Below are positions 44,560 to 56,930 of a stretch of DNA of 64,000 bases, in pieces. The translations under genes and the position numbers were made by a program. The DNA lies in contig JASJOG010000475.1 in assembly GCA_030142905.1 (NCBI GenBank), positions 88,865 through 152,864 on the forward strand, in the 5' to 3' direction. Numbering within the stretch: the stretch's first letter is position 1; each line of letters begins with the position of its first letter. Below the pieces are notes generated by a model, which was given only the letters and a program-made list of their open reading frames with translations, was not told the DNA's origin and made no database searches. Source of the stretch: Heliopora coerulea. Taxonomy: Eukaryota > Cnidaria > Anthozoa > Scleralcyonacea > Helioporidae.

Positions 44560-44885
44560 AAAATCTGTCTTATTTGAATGGTGTGCTACATCAAAAGGTG
44601 TGTTTTCTTTTAAACTTTTGTCAATTTAACCCACCACAAATTGAAAAGATTTGCTGAATCTGAAACAGCAAAAGGTGTGTAACCTCAAAGTGTGTTACTT
44701 AGAGAAAATCGTTGTGCTACGTAACACAGATGATGTGTTTTCTAGCACACGTTGTTGTGTTACTTAACACATGGAGATGTGTTTTAAAATTTCATTGTAA
44801 ACATTGTGTTACTACGACACACCTTTTGTGTTTAACATATCTGGTTGTGCTTTTTAACACGTCCTATTTACAGTGTATGATGAAC
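44560..44885. repeat. Degenerate repeats of a TGTGTTACTTAACACA palindrome
   Basis: At least six variants of TGTGTT(A/G)...TTAACACA or its halves occur within 320 bp (for example GTGTTACTTAACACATG near 44757). It is dense in short hairpins and carries no ORF. Confidence 0.65.
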
Positions 44886-44888
44886 TCT

Positions 44889-45474
44889 GACCAGTTACGT
44901 AGCTAGGAATTTGAAACTAGGTGGGCAAAGGAGATTTAAGACAAATGTACCGACAAGATGTTAGCAATGTACTGACAGTTATTAAGAAAAAAATAAAATT
45001 TAACCAAACCGACAGCATGAGAAACTTGAAGTTCGATAAAGGAATAAATAATTTCTACTTTGCTAACTGTAGCTGGTATAATGGTATTAAATTTCGAAAA
45101 TGATTCGCAAAAGTGCGCACATCACGTGAAATATGATATATACCAACGTATCTTCTTTTTCGGTCATCCCCGCTCCCGCAACCACTTTGTCCTGAGGGTT
45201 GACTGGATCTATCATTTTTGTTGGTTAAAAAAACAAAACAAAACGAATCAGAATCCTTACGAACATTTTGTATTCAACGTCTTTCCCGTACTTAACTTTC
45301 GCCGGAGCTTATTTAACAATTTTTTAATTTGATAATTCAAACGCAAATGGAATCCGCGACAGACAGGCTTAATGTACCGACAGGCTTAATGTACCGACAG
45401 ATGTTCTGATTGTACCGACAGACCTAGTCAGGACGAAAAGTGGGGGACAACTGCTCCCGTTTGGCTACGCTAAT
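44889..45474. mobile_element. Possible hAT-like remnant with TGTACCGACAG repeats
   Basis: The left end CAGTTACGTAGCTAGGAA and the right end TTTGGCTACGCTAATAG resemble the hAT ends at 25958 and 32099. Inside, TGTACCGACA occurs four times (44946, 45373, 45389 and 45411). No clean 8-bp duplication is seen, so the call is tentative. Confidence 0.4.
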
Positions 45475-46169
45475 AGCGGGAGATATTCGAGAAGTCGAAC
45501 AGTCATAAAGTCAAGCCAGTATAAGATGGTTAGAATAGCTTAATGAACAAAACTAAGGTGGGGCAAGTTAACTGTAGTCGCAATATTGTGTCTAAATGAC
45601 TGTATAGCCGATTGTTTTCGGTTATGTTCAAAGTTTTGGCTCTCAGTATTCCTTATTAAAGTACCAGTAAACGTCTGTAGTTTTGCTACGGCTGTATTTT
45701 AACTTTTTGTGTAGCACAATGTGAACCGAAGAGCAATTAATGGCCTCTATCACGACTTTGTTTTTCACCTGGACAAGTCAGCCTGTAAGTCCGCGTACGA
45801 AAACATGCTTTTTGTATTATTCGAGTTAACGCCTTATCATCACCCCTGATTATTGGCGTGGGTGCGTTTTCGATCTTACCCTGGTTGGCAAGTAAATCAA
45901 CAGGTTCATACAAAAATTTTTCGGTCCGAATTCGACCTCTATTTTTTTACTCTGGGTAACCAGAGTAAACCAGCAGTCTACCAACCTTTTAACTTTTTGT
46001 GCTGTTTTATACTGCCAACGCAGCATCCCATTTTTATATCATTGTCTATATTTTAATGTATGACCACTAAAGGTTGCTTCCAGTGACGACTTCTGTCCTT
46101 GAAAAGTACTAATTGATACTTTTGGTATTCTAAACAACAACAAGTAGAGTAAGTCCCATTCACACGTTT

Positions 46170-46420
46170 AAAAGCTCAAGCAGTTTTGTCGTTAAACGAC
46201 TCCTTTGTAAAAGACTACCAGTTGAAGGGATTAAACGTAAACTAGACGACATCGTTTTCCAGCATCTAAAATAATTCTGACAGCTCTCCTTTGATGCCTT
46301 AGTACTCTTGTGAGACATTCGGCATTGCAGCTATCCCAAGTTATACTGCTTCCATACATCAGTAGAGGTTTAATAAGACGATTAAAAGTTTCGATGTGGG
46401 AGTCTCCGACACCATCGAGA
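46170..46420 (-). pseudogene. Fragment of a CR1/jockey-type LINE C terminus
   Basis: The minus strand reads HIETFNRLIKPLLMYGSSIT, then WDSCNAECLTRVLRHQRRAV and RIILDAGKR. The pattern (.IKPLL.YG...W......L....R.QRRA.RIIL) is typical of the region after the RT in jockey/CR1-like LINEs. About 50 codons survive. It lies inside the proposed long intron. Confidence 0.65.
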
Positions 46421-47517
46421 TTCTTTAAAATTTAATTTTGTAAATAAACGTTGCTAAAAAGCCCACCTAGTCACCTTCAATTTTCGAAGCCTAATACATA
46501 ACCTTCAAAGTATTCCAAATTAAGTAGTTTACTTCAGAGATAGGGAAAATTAGCGAAGAAAATGAACTTAAAACTGCGCAAAGGGTGTATTAATCTTCTA
46601 GTAAACAGAACAGATTTCTAGATTGACTTCACAAAGTCTTAACAACCAAGTCTGCAAGTGCACTGTTGTGATTGTTGTTATTCCTACAATAAGAGAAATT
46701 TATGAATTGAATTAATTGCTGTTGCATTCATTTTCAATTGGTGGATTTCAGTTAATCCCGTGAGATTCCGTGCACCACATCACACCACATCATTTTCAAA
46801 ATTTATTGTCCGGTGGAGTTGGCTATGTAAATATTGTTCATACTTTTATCGAATTTTACCGGCAGATTTATTTTTACCGACACTGAAATGCTGCTGTTGA
46901 TTTTTAATTACATGTGTCGGTACTTTAAGAATGTCTTGTCGGTATAAATGTCTCAAATTTCTTCTGCTCATCCTGTTCATATTCCTGGCAAGCGGACTGG
47001 ATACAAGTACACCTAGCCAATCATCTTTGAGTGACGAAGCTTCTCTGTTTATTAATCAACAGCTTGAAATCACTTTAGCTCATTAGCTTTTCATATTCTC
47101 TTTTTTTCCACTCTTCTAAATTTGTAAAAGGAAACAATAGACTATCGAGCATGAGCAGAAAGTTTTTTCATCGCTCATTCCGTCACTCATTCTGCGAAAT
47201 TCGTATGTGTTTATGGATTTGTTAATAAAGTAAGAAAATAATGAATTAACTGCATGAATTGAATATTATTTGTTCATATCCCTTTTTGATTGGTTTATTT
47301 CGTTTCCGTCATTTACGGGGTATGTAAGCTTCATGTCTTTTCATATTACATTTTGCTCAAGCGAAAGATGTGAGCAGTTCTGTGTCTATGTTTATGGAAC
47401 ATTCCCTCTTACTTTTTATGGTAATCTTAGAACTCCTTATTTACCCAACAAACTCTTATTACTTTACTTCCAATGAAACAATTTCAATTGCAGGGTTGTT
47501 TCGTTTTTCCCTTTTAG

Positions 47518-47822
47518 CAGAACAAAAAGAACTAAGACCACCACTTTCCTTGCAAAACGAAGAGCTTCCTCGTATAGCGCAAAGAATTCCAGGGATATGG
47601 AAGGAAGTGGCATTGCTGACAAAAAAGTTTGAGCCACATGACATTGCAAACATCTCATCCTCTCGAGTTGACGAAGGTCAAACGTCAAAGGCTCTGACCA
47701 TGCTTCTCCGATTCAAAGAAAGGCAGGGAGGTAGAAAAATGCTAGCTAGGGCATTGAAAGATTTTAATATCAATCTATCTGAGCAAGTACTATCTGGACA
47801 TTTTATCGATATTGACGGTTGA
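47518..47822 (+). CDS. Death-like domain, terminal exon
   Basis: The acceptor TTTTCCCTTTTAG (47505-47517) is strong, and the exon starts in phase 1 (CA-GAA-CAA). The ORF gives EQKELRPPLSLQNEELPRIA then QRIPGIWKEVALLTKKFEPH, and ends ...LSGHFIDIDG with TGA at 47820. Residues 18-95 fit a Death-fold layout: IW.EVA in helix 1-2, F.PHDI in helix 3, QTSKALTMLLRFKERQGG in helix 4-5, and a last helix LARALKDFNI. Death domains pair with each other in apoptosis and innate-immune signalling. Its phase matches the phosphorylase exons 33 kb upstream, so a phosphorylase-Death protein is possible. It could also belong to an unrelated gene. The upstream ATG at 47370 is intronic. Confidence 0.65.
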
Positions 47823-49606
47823 TTTTTGAATTGATTTTAAGCAGTCAATTTATTTTCAGAAATATATAGTGACGGTTGACGAAACGTGTAAAATCATTTG
47901 GTATTTTTTACAATGACTCAAGAAATGATAAAAGTGTAGATTAACGTTTTTAAAAACAAGAAACTAAACTTTTGTATAGAAAAGCGAAGCAATTACTGTA
48001 TGCTAAATTGTTTGCAATAGCATAACAACGTAACTTAGCAAAAGTTACATGAGAAATGTAGTTAATGTACATTACAATGTCTCATAAGGAATTATTTTTA
48101 CTGTAAACAGAAGAATCTGTAGTTAGTACTTTTTTAAACTATTTCATCTTAGCCCAGATTTCGTATGTAACTTAGAATTACTATACTGAACAGTGTACTT
48201 TCCAAGAGCATTAAAATTGATTTCTAATGTTTCTATTTTACTTTGTGTTGTTTTTGCACGTTTTATCGCCGTTATCCTCCTTTTTCAGTGAGTGCTGGGC
48301 TTATTTGCAATGTGGCTAAATTACCGAATACGGAAAGTTTTTTTCTCTAGAAGTCAGAATCTTAAAGTGCCTGGTTACGAAGGCCAAGAAGTGTAACTGA
48401 CAATAGGAATTAAAAATTTGTTTCAAAAGCTTGTTTGTCAAGTAGGAGCTTGAAGTTAGAAGTTCGAAAGTAAAAGTTCTTAGTTAGAAAGTAAAAGTGT
48501 GTAGTTCAAAAACTTTGTGCACGTAGTTTATTAAGAGACGTACAGACAGCGAATTTTTTCAAATAATGTAGACATAACCTCGTATTCAAGCCCATTTGAA
48601 CAAATAGGGAACAAATAGCCGTGGTAAAAGCTCAACTATTCCTCCATCTGATTGGTCGAAATCATACTGGTGTTGAATGTATCACGCCTTGTCATTGACT
48701 ACTCAGGACAATACTGGAACAGTAAAGAAGTAGTCTCCAGTCAGAAAAGCAATTCAACAGAACGATGTCCCGACCTGACTAGAAAAGGTTATACCAGGCA
48801 GAGGAAATACTTTATGGACTGACAGAAAAAAAAATTGCCATTTTCATTCCGTTTATAAGAATCTCGTCGGTAAATCCTCTTTTTGCAGTAGAGAATTGAT
48901 ACGGTTTAATTTTTTTTTATTTTGTTTGACCAGAAATGTATCTCAAGCCGACGTTAAGCATTATTACGATTTATAAGTTTTAGACTTGAACTAAAGTATA
49001 TCTCCTCTCACATGAACCTGAAAACCATTTTATGAAGAGGGTCAGGAATATTTTGGATCTGTTGACGTGTTTCAATTGTTCAAAAACCGAGAGTTTTGTG
49101 TCGGTATTTGAATAATACGTTAGCAACATTTAGAGTTGTTTCAAGTAAAGAGTGAAACGAAACCCATGAGAACTTCAAAACGTATACAAACGTCAGAAGC
49201 CTTAAATTGATTACAACAAACCTATAAGTTAATGAATTACGTTGTATTTGCCATTTTTGTGGATTCGATTATCACAGTAACGCCATCAAGGCAGTTTTGT
49301 TTCGAAGACAAGTCTCTTGAGCATGCCCTGCCAGAGTGTCTATTTTTTCAGAGGAAAAGCAAAATTTCTCTGAATTTAACTCGTTCCCAATCATTATTCT
49401 ATTCAAATACCTTTTTATAACCAATTTTACTTAAAAACATTAGAAAATGGGTGAAATTAGTGTAAACTTCAAGTTTACAGCTTAAAAAAGTCTATTGTGA
49501 AAAAGGACTCTATCCCAATTGAAAAAATTAGTATGCTTTGGCATACATACATCTACTGCTTAGTACGAAGAGCTGACTGAAGTCCGGAGTAATGATGTGA
49601 ATTTAA
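47823..49606 (+). other. 3' flank of the Death-like exon, no other gene seen
   Basis: An ATTAAA at 48210-48215 could serve as the polyadenylation signal of the Death-like exon, about 390 bp after its stop. The rest is AT-rich with no exon or repeat I can support. Confidence 0.4.
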
Positions 49607-49830
49607 AGCCTAGTGTCCATTTAATCGCTACGATCGCTGTGGTTGCTCAAAAATCAGTTCAACGATCGACTATATAGAAACCAGTCGTTGCCAATGACTT
49701 TTGGTTCAGTGGTGATTCTGGCAATTTTATAACAACGGGAACCCGATTATCGATCGGTGCGATCACTGAGCGTACTTTTCAGCCATCGCAACTACCGTAG
49801 CAATATTAGCGATCATATGGAGACTTGGCT
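49607..49830. mobile_element. PIF/Harbinger-like MITE, 224 bp
   Basis: The ends AGCCTAGTGTCCAT and ATGGAGACTTGGCT are inverted with two mismatches, and TAA stands on both sides (49604-49606 and 49831-49833). It is rich in GATCG motifs and has no ORF. The class follows from the TAA duplication. Confidence 0.75.
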
Positions 49831-49833
49831 TAA

Positions 49834-52700
49834 GCCGTTAAAGACTGTCGTATACTCGAATTACATTCCCATTTTGACGATTGACCAGGAATCATCTGTG
49901 TTGAAGAAATCACACAACGAGTGATCGGGAAAAGTTTCAGCTGCCCAGCCCTTGGTATTTGCCGTTTCATTGGTTCCGATTTGTTCTATTGTTACTTATT
50001 TACTCACGCTTTTGAGTTTGCATGACAGCAAGGTATCTTCTGGCGCATGCGTAGTAAATACAAAAATGAGTCAAAATATGGCTCATTTTAACTTGCCTTT
50101 ACAAGGCCCATTTGTTTCCCGCCTTTTTGACGTTCTGCCATCTTGGCGCAACCCTTACAAATGACCTTCAGTACGAGGTTGGTGTAGACATAAACTTGTA
50201 ACTAGAAATATGTATATTTATGCAACAAACCTCCGCCCACCCTTCTAGTAAGATTGATAATTTTTCAAAATTGTCAAAAATCCTAAAATTTAACTATTGA
50301 AGTTATATTTAAATCGTTGGTCTTCGTATTTACCTTTAAAATTTTCGATTCAGTTTTAAAACTTTTGGTGAGAATAACCTTCAACGGCTTAAAAACCTAG
50401 ATCAGTTGCGGGCTTTTGGTATTTCGTGTGGTTTTCCATTATCGCCTTTCACTAAATTTGCCTTAAAGTAAGATTTTTTATTACATGGCCAGAATGTCCG
50501 TCTTCACAAAAGGAAGAACTCTCATAGGTTTCGGATCGGATAGCAGCTTTTCAGACTGCTCACGATTGAAAAATTTTTTGATATTATTTCGTCAAAAAGA
50601 ATTGAAGAATACAGCATTATCTCAAAGTTGGTTACAAATGTCCAAGAGGTGATATAATAAGGATTTACACTATTCATTTGAGGATATGAGACTTGTGTTA
50701 CCTAAATGAAACTAAGGGCCGGATTATATGGCCAGGACGGGATAGAACTTGACACCAGATAGCCTACCCGGGGATAATTTTTGATTGTGATTATGTGGGG
50801 AAAATATTTTGACTGGGCGAGATGAAATTAAGCTTGGCGATAAAATTCATGTCGACGAAGCTGGCCGAAGTGTTGCCGAAGTAGACGAAGAGTGCTTAAG
50901 TAGTCGATTATGTGGAAGAAAAACGTCTTGGCTAGGCGGGATCCTGCCTTATCAAAGGCGAGATCTCACCAGTAAAAGTATTCCGTCTACCAGGGACAAG
51001 ACAAGCTTGCCATGTTATCGCAAAGTTATTTTAACCCTTTCGCGGTGGGAGCTCCCCTTTTGACGAGTAAAATCGTCTGGCGTTACCCAGAGTAAAATAA
51101 GAGAAGTCTTACTCGGCCGGGAATGAGTTAACGAGAGGTTGATCGTAAGGGTAGGATCTGGGCAAAACGTTCCATCCCAGCTAAGCTGGATGATTTTCTA
51201 CATATAATCAGATCCTAATTACAAAACTGACGAAACATCAAAGAATACATGATCGAGTTCTGCAATTTTATTCCTGCCCAAAAACTGGAAATACAAAACA
51301 GAAAACAGAATACGACAAGCAAAACTCGTTCAACTTTTGTGGGGGAAAAGAAAAACGAGTAGAGGGAATTAAAGACGTACCTTTCATCGAGCCAAACCTT
51401 CGGCATTGTTCATTTTGTAAGACGTAGAAAAACTAAAATGGCGAAGCGTACAAATAGACAACTGTTGCGTCTTCAACAAAGAATTCAGCGGTACCTGATA
51501 AATGCAAAGATTTCAACAACTAATTTGCTGAAAGAAGACGAGTTTAAACTTTCCTGAGAAGTTTCAAACTCCAGAAGAAAGCAGTTGCAAGTCCATTATG
51601 GAAAAGGTAATCATCAAATCATCCACAAGCAGCCCGAGAACTGAGCAAGACTGGAGCGGACAACTTCTTCGCTCAAGAATAGTTTGGTGATCAAAATCCT
51701 GTAGCTTTGCAGCATCTTAACTGGTAACGGTTTGCCTTCGATCTTAAATGAGGCTTTGAAGTCTTTGTATGGAATTCACTAGCTTGGACAAGTCTTGAGA
51801 ACTTTGTGCGATTTCTCCCATTTCTCAAACAACTGGCAATAAACGCTTCCCGGTTAAGCACTACAAAATATTCAAAATCCACAATCCTACAGAGATGAAT
51901 TACCCACAATTTCTAATCTACTGAGCGGAAGGTGGACTTAATAACTTTTCAAGTTTAAAAAAGAATGAGAATACGAAGGTGAGAGAAGGGCAAGGCATGA
52001 GAGGAGACTAGTTGAGTTGTTACAAAGAAAAAAATAATAAAGGTTTTGGTCAAAAGAAACAAGGGATCGTTAGGTGTACCGTAACAGTTCGGTACACTAC
52101 TTTGCAATTAAACACCACCAAAATCTAGGCAATAATTTAGGTACAGGAAGTCTTCATTAAAGAAGAAGAAATTCGGGGAGCTAATTTTGGAAAATGCTCA
52201 AAACAATGGTTTTCTCGGGAAGATTAACCAACAATTCCGTTCGCAAAACTTGTATTTCAAGGGTTCTCGATACAGACATACGTGGGAATTGTGTAGCTTA
52301 GCTAAGTGGTCACCAGAACCAGAAAAGTCGTGATTCATACAAATCAACATCCATTCTACATCGGCGAAGAACGTCATTTAGTAGTCACTCAGCAAATGTC
52401 AGGGCAACATGTACCAGCACGAGTTCCTTTACTTCTCTTGTAGATATTCACCAAAAAGAACCGTCTTAACGTTCGATCGAAAGTGATCAGTTGGGCATAT
52501 TCCATGAAGCAAAGTTTGAAATTTGCTCTTTTGAATCATGAATAGTCCAGATAGCAGTATATGGCCTCCAAAAAAAGGAAACTAACGCAAGCACCAAAAA
52601 AGCCTTTTCATTCGCTGATCTTAAATCATTTACTGGCTTCAATGTGTTCAAATGATGTGAACAACTTCTGAGAGGTCCATACAAGCCAAATAAGAACGAT
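49834..52700. other. Intergenic stretch with two repeat copies
   Basis: Contains the second copy of the 44085 block (50219-50400) and the second copy of the 15080 repeat (51042-51125). A 39-codon frame from the ATG at 51438 begins MAKRTNRQLLRLQQRIQRYL, but nothing else supports it. No host exon is recognised. Confidence 0.45.
51042..51125 (+). repeat. Short interspersed repeat, copy 2
   Basis: Matches 15080-15175 (GACGAGTAAAATCGTC, CGTTACCCAGAGTAAAAT). It begins TTAACCCTTTCG and closes near GAGTTAACG, so it has weak inverted ends. Confidence 0.6.
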
Positions 52701-54860
52701 TTCAATATACGAAATTCGCCTACTCTTCACTTAAAAGATAAGTTTAGGAAATTGCGTACCGAAGTAAAACAACTAATCCAAGCGAGCCGTGAGAAATTTT
52801 TTAGTTCTCTTGAGGTTGACATTAAGGAGAATCCCAAGCGATTTTGGTCAATTTTTAAACAAATATCGAAATCACTAAGCGTGCCAAATTACGTGTCAAT
52901 GCCAGGCACAGGAACAACAGAAGAGGACTTAGCGAGAGTTGTAGCTAATACTCCTCAAACAATCGCTAATCTGTTTAATGAGTACTTGCCTCTATCTTTA
53001 CAGAAAGTTGCTTAGAGGTTAATAATTCTTTTGAAACTAATTGCAAACCACTTTTATCTCACATGGTACTAACGGAAAGTGAAGTTCAAACTGTCCTTCA
53101 GACCTTGGACGTATCTAAAGCTGCTGGTGTTAACAATATCCCAGCTAGATTATTACGTGAAACAGCTCCTGTTATTGTGCCATCGCTTTGTGAGCTATTT
53201 AATAAGTCCCTTCAACTAGGTGAAATACCTCGCGAATGGAAATTGGCAAATGTAATCCCGGTGTTCAAAAAGGGTGATAAGGAGTGCACAGAAAACTGCA
53301 GACCTATATCGCTTTTACCTATCGTGTCGAAAGTACTGGAACGATGCATCTTTAATGGTATTAAAGACAAAATCTATGAGAAAATTAAGGCCTGTCAGCA
53401 TGGTTTTGTGATGGGGAAGTCATGTATTACTAACCTCATTGAAGTTTTAGAATACATACAATCTACTCTGGATCATGGCGGGCAGGTCGATATGATTTAC
53501 GTAGACATGAGTAAAGCATTTGATCGAATGGACCATAAGTTGCTAGTTCAGAAGCTTCGGAATTTCGGCTTTGGTAGAAAGTTATTGAAATAGATCTAGT
53601 GTTATCTAACGGACCGTAAGCAACGAGTAACTGTCCTTGGGGCAACTTCTAACACGTTACCCGTTACATCAGGAGTGCCCCAGGGCTCTATACTAGGTCC
53701 TGCACTATTTTTGATATACGTGAATGATCTGCCTGATACAGTAAGCTCGAGCTGTGTCAGCATGTTTGCTGACGATACAAAAGTGTTCAAATCGATTAGA
53801 TCACCTGACGACACCCACGCCCTCCAGACTGGTCACTGTATTCAGATTTAACGTTTAACGAAACGAAACGTAGATCACAGTCAACAACGCGTAAGACCAA
53901 GCCGGTCGTCCATAAATATATGATAAATGGCGTGGAGTTGGACTCTGTTTACAGTGAACGGGACATTGGTGTGCTGGTGACTGCTGATCTTTCATGGAAA
54001 TTGCAAGTATATTACCAAATAAATCGTGCTAACAAGACCTTAGGCTACATTAGAAGAAACTCTCGAAATATCCGAAGTGACTCTATTAGACGGACCATAT
54101 ATTTAACACTGGTGCGCCCTCATCTGGGATACGCTACCCAGATCTGGTCTCCACAAACCGTTGATCTTATGCAGCGATTGGAACTAGTCCAGAGGCGTGC
54201 AATAAAATTTATTCTTAATTTGCCCTTCTCTACCATGGTCAGTTATGCGTCTAGACTAAAATCATTGTCACTAATTCCAATTTGTTATTGGCACGATTTT
54301 TTAGATCTTGTGCTATTGTTTAAGATTACACGTGGCCTTGTAGAGGTTAAACCTAGCCTTATACCTAGTGTTCGTAGACCTGGTAGGTACACTAGGTCCT
54401 TCGCTAATTCTGCAATCATGTATAATGTACCCAAATGTAAGACATCAACGTATCAAAGATCATTCTTTGTACGTGCCATTAGAACGTGGGGTGCATTGGC
54501 TTGTGAGAACGACTTCAGTGGGAACAACCTGAACTCTTTTAAATCTGTTCTTAAAAGCTATTACCACGCTTTGCTTGAAGCAACCTATGACCCTGACAAT
54601 CCTAGGACTTTTAAAACCATTTGCTGTAAATGTAACATAACGCGCAGTCTTAAATATCCAATTACTTGTTATTTTTAGGTTTTATTAATATAATGCATGA
54701 GCTTATCATATAGTTTTATAAATCTGGGCCCGCAGTAATTGGCTTACGCCGTTGCAGTTACCCTACCGTCCTCTAGTTTTAGTAATGTTTGCTTATATAT
54801 TATTTATTTATATATATTTTATTGTACTTACTTAATTACTGCTTTGTACTATGACGGTGA
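52701..54860 (+). mobile_element. CR1/jockey-like LINE, 5' truncated
   Basis: The element starts inside the linker before the RT and runs to its 3' UTR. The endonuclease that these LINEs carry at the N terminus is missing. It lies immediately upstream of the ZO-1 exons and on the same strand. The 3' UTR is AT-rich and the exact end is uncertain. Confidence 0.8.
52752..54678 (+). pseudogene. CR1/jockey-like RT, broken ORF
   Basis: The parts in order are 52752-53015 (SREKFFSSLEVDIKENPKRF), 53063-53593 (RT: SKAAGVNNIPARLLRE, NYRPISLLP-like ENCRPISLLPIVSKV and DMSKAFDRMDHKLL) and 53600-53850 in another frame (SGVPQGSILGPALFLIYVND, SMFADDTKVFKSI). The last part is 53920-54678 (RDIGVLVTADLSWKLQV, VRPHLGYATQIWSP). 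Two TAG codons follow LLK at 53591, one replacing a Trp. A frame change lies near 53015 and another near 53850. The catalytic FADD is intact. Confidence 0.85.
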
Positions 54861-54883
54861 AGCAATTGAATTACAAATTACAG

Positions 54884-55150
54884 GCTTCCTCCTCCACCTG
54901 CAGACAGCCTACCACCACATCCAATCCTGAAACCATACTCCAGCATGTACCCACGGCCATTTGGGACCCAATCGTCTTCATCGTACACCGAATTTCGCCG
55001 AACCACATCCGACTTTCCCCTTGCCGAGGACCGACAATTCAATGACAAGTACCAAAAGCCAGTACCCGAAAGTGCAGCGTATCGATACGGGAACACCGCT
55101 TCCCATGATCCGGCGACGGACTACGACAATCCAAGCCGTAAAGCCACGAG
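54884..55150 (+). CDS. TJP1-like: ZO-1/TJP homolog: Pro-rich linker exon before ZU5
   Basis: The acceptor ATTACAG at 54877-54883 is in phase 2 and the donor CACGAG|GTAAGA is in phase 2. The frame reads LPPPPADSLPPHPILKPYSS, then MYPRPFGTQSSSSYTEF and DRQFNDKYQKPVPE. It is rich in Pro, Ser and Tyr, as the disordered region between the MAGUK core and ZU5 of ZO proteins. The call rests on its phase match with the next exon and on the ZU5 exons further down. On its own it could not be assigned. Confidence 0.6.
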
Positions 55151-56496
55151 GTAAGATCAGGGAACATAAAGCTATTACACAGTTTGCTTACTGCGGAGGC
55201 ACGAAATTAAGTTTGTCTAATTTCGGTTGTCCCACAGTATGGTCCTTCGGTACGTAATTCGAAGTAAATGATCCATAGTTTGTTTGAAACATTAAAGTTT
55301 AGATCACTTATCAGATCGAGGGACTACGTCTACTGGACAGTTGTAGTTGATATTGGGAGATAAAGCAGACGTTTTATGAATACTACGTCACTTTTATGTC
55401 TGCTAATTGAAAAATGTGGCTGAACAAGGTCCAGTACTGGACCGTAGTACCACCTTTTGAGCTTTAATTATACTGGAACGATAATTCGAGGACAAAAATT
55501 AAGCCCAACATGGCCGGAGTAGGTGGGCGTTTTTGGCTGTTAGTTTTAGGCCATTGCTCGGTCTACTGGCTGTCAGCTTCAGTCTTCCATACTCGCCTGT
55601 TGATTTAGCAATGGCCTAAAGCTGATTACCAAAATGGCCAATATTTTCGGAGTTTGTGGTTTTACTCCCAGGTCCAATCATTGTCTAAAGTCCTCGTTCC
55701 ACTGTCCACAGACTTCAGTAGTACTACCTACGCTAGACCGCTTCATATTTTGACGAAAAAGACTGCTTCCAGTTCCGCCAATTTTTCTACCATAATGCAT
55801 TACAGTATAGACACAGGGACCGGCTGATGAGCTGAACTCGAGTTATTCCAAAAACAGCACATTGCGTCATCGTGTGTTCTTGTGCCCTTTGTTTCTCCCA
55901 CAATGCAAGGTGATTATTAGTTCATTTGAAATGATTTTTGAGGCGTGGTGGAAGCACGCTGTGGAGTATCTTAAAATAACAACAAACATTTAAATAAAAG
56001 AGAGCTGTCCTTGACTAACCATTAACACTTATCCGAAGCACATGATACCTATCGATAGTCTTATCCTCCTAAGTTCACATGCACTGCATTCCCTCAGAGC
56101 ATCGCCTAATGTGAACTCTCGGTTCACCTCAAGATAAAGCCTCGAAAATGACTATTAATAATACTCAACCTACCACCTGCGCATCGCGTGATGTCCCAGT
56201 TTTAGAGGTTTTGAGTGGAAAGTTAGAAATGTAAAGAAATGGTTTTGGGGTTTGCAGTAAATGTCAGAGAGCTATCGTTGATCTCAGGTTTGGAGCTGTA
56301 AATATATCAGGCTGATAATCACCTTCCTTGTGCGAGAAAATGGTTTTGGTTATGATTAAACCACTGATTTGATAAACTTAACTAATTTGGGTTAATAATT
56401 CATACAAGCCATGTTAAAGGTATGATTTTTAACAATGACAAACTTCTGATTACGTTTGTTAAGATTATTCTAACTAATTACTAACAAAGACAACAG

Positions 56497-56930
56497 TGTG
56501 GGATATCGTAGTATTGCTCGCTTTCGTTCACCATCGAAAACAGCAGAGCTGCCGTCAATTTACTTCTGAATCCCTTTGCACTGTGGCTGAAGAGGCAACG
56601 TGTTTCTCAGAACACACTCAAAACACAATTAACGGAAGCGTGTGGTCTCGTTTGAATCCTTGGAAACCTGCGCAGTCCAACCAACAAATACTGGATCTCA
56701 AAAACACGTTCTTGTGTTGAGTAGCTTCAAGACGGTTGGTGACAATGAGCCCACGGTCGTTACTACCGTCCGTGGCAGTTTTAATTACCGTTGTGAGACT
56801 CTGACGTCATAGAAGACTGGGGTGAACATCTATGTTCCCTCGGGAGCAATACCGGCTGGTGTCGAACAAAAGATTTGTTTCAAGGTCTGCAAGGACAACT
56901 CGATGTTACCTCCTTTAGATACTGATAAAG
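56497..56930 (+). pseudogene. TJP1-like: ZO-1/TJP homolog: first ZU5 exon with in-frame stops
   Basis: The acceptor AACAACAG joins in phase 2, so the T completes AGT and the frame reads VGYRSIARFRSPSKTAELPS before a TGA at about 56564. The 3' part in the same frame reads NEPTVVTTVRGSFNYRCETL, a TAG at 56810-56812, then TGVNIYVPSGAIPAGVEQKI and CFKVCKDNSMLPPLDTDKG up to donor AAAG|GTAAGA (phase 1). That is the start of the ZU5 domain. Between 56565 and 56720 the open frame is a different one, so at least one frameshift pair is present. Either the copy is decayed or the assembly has errors here. Confidence 0.75.

Noticed and set aside
47370..47517. Alternative start of the Death-like ORF at the upstream ATG
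   Set aside because: The segment is hydrophobic without family likeness and precedes a strong polypyrimidine tract and AG at 47516-47517, so it is intron.
50809..51063. 84-codon ORF as a host gene
   Set aside because: No domain, no splice context, and its end overlaps the short repeat at 51042.
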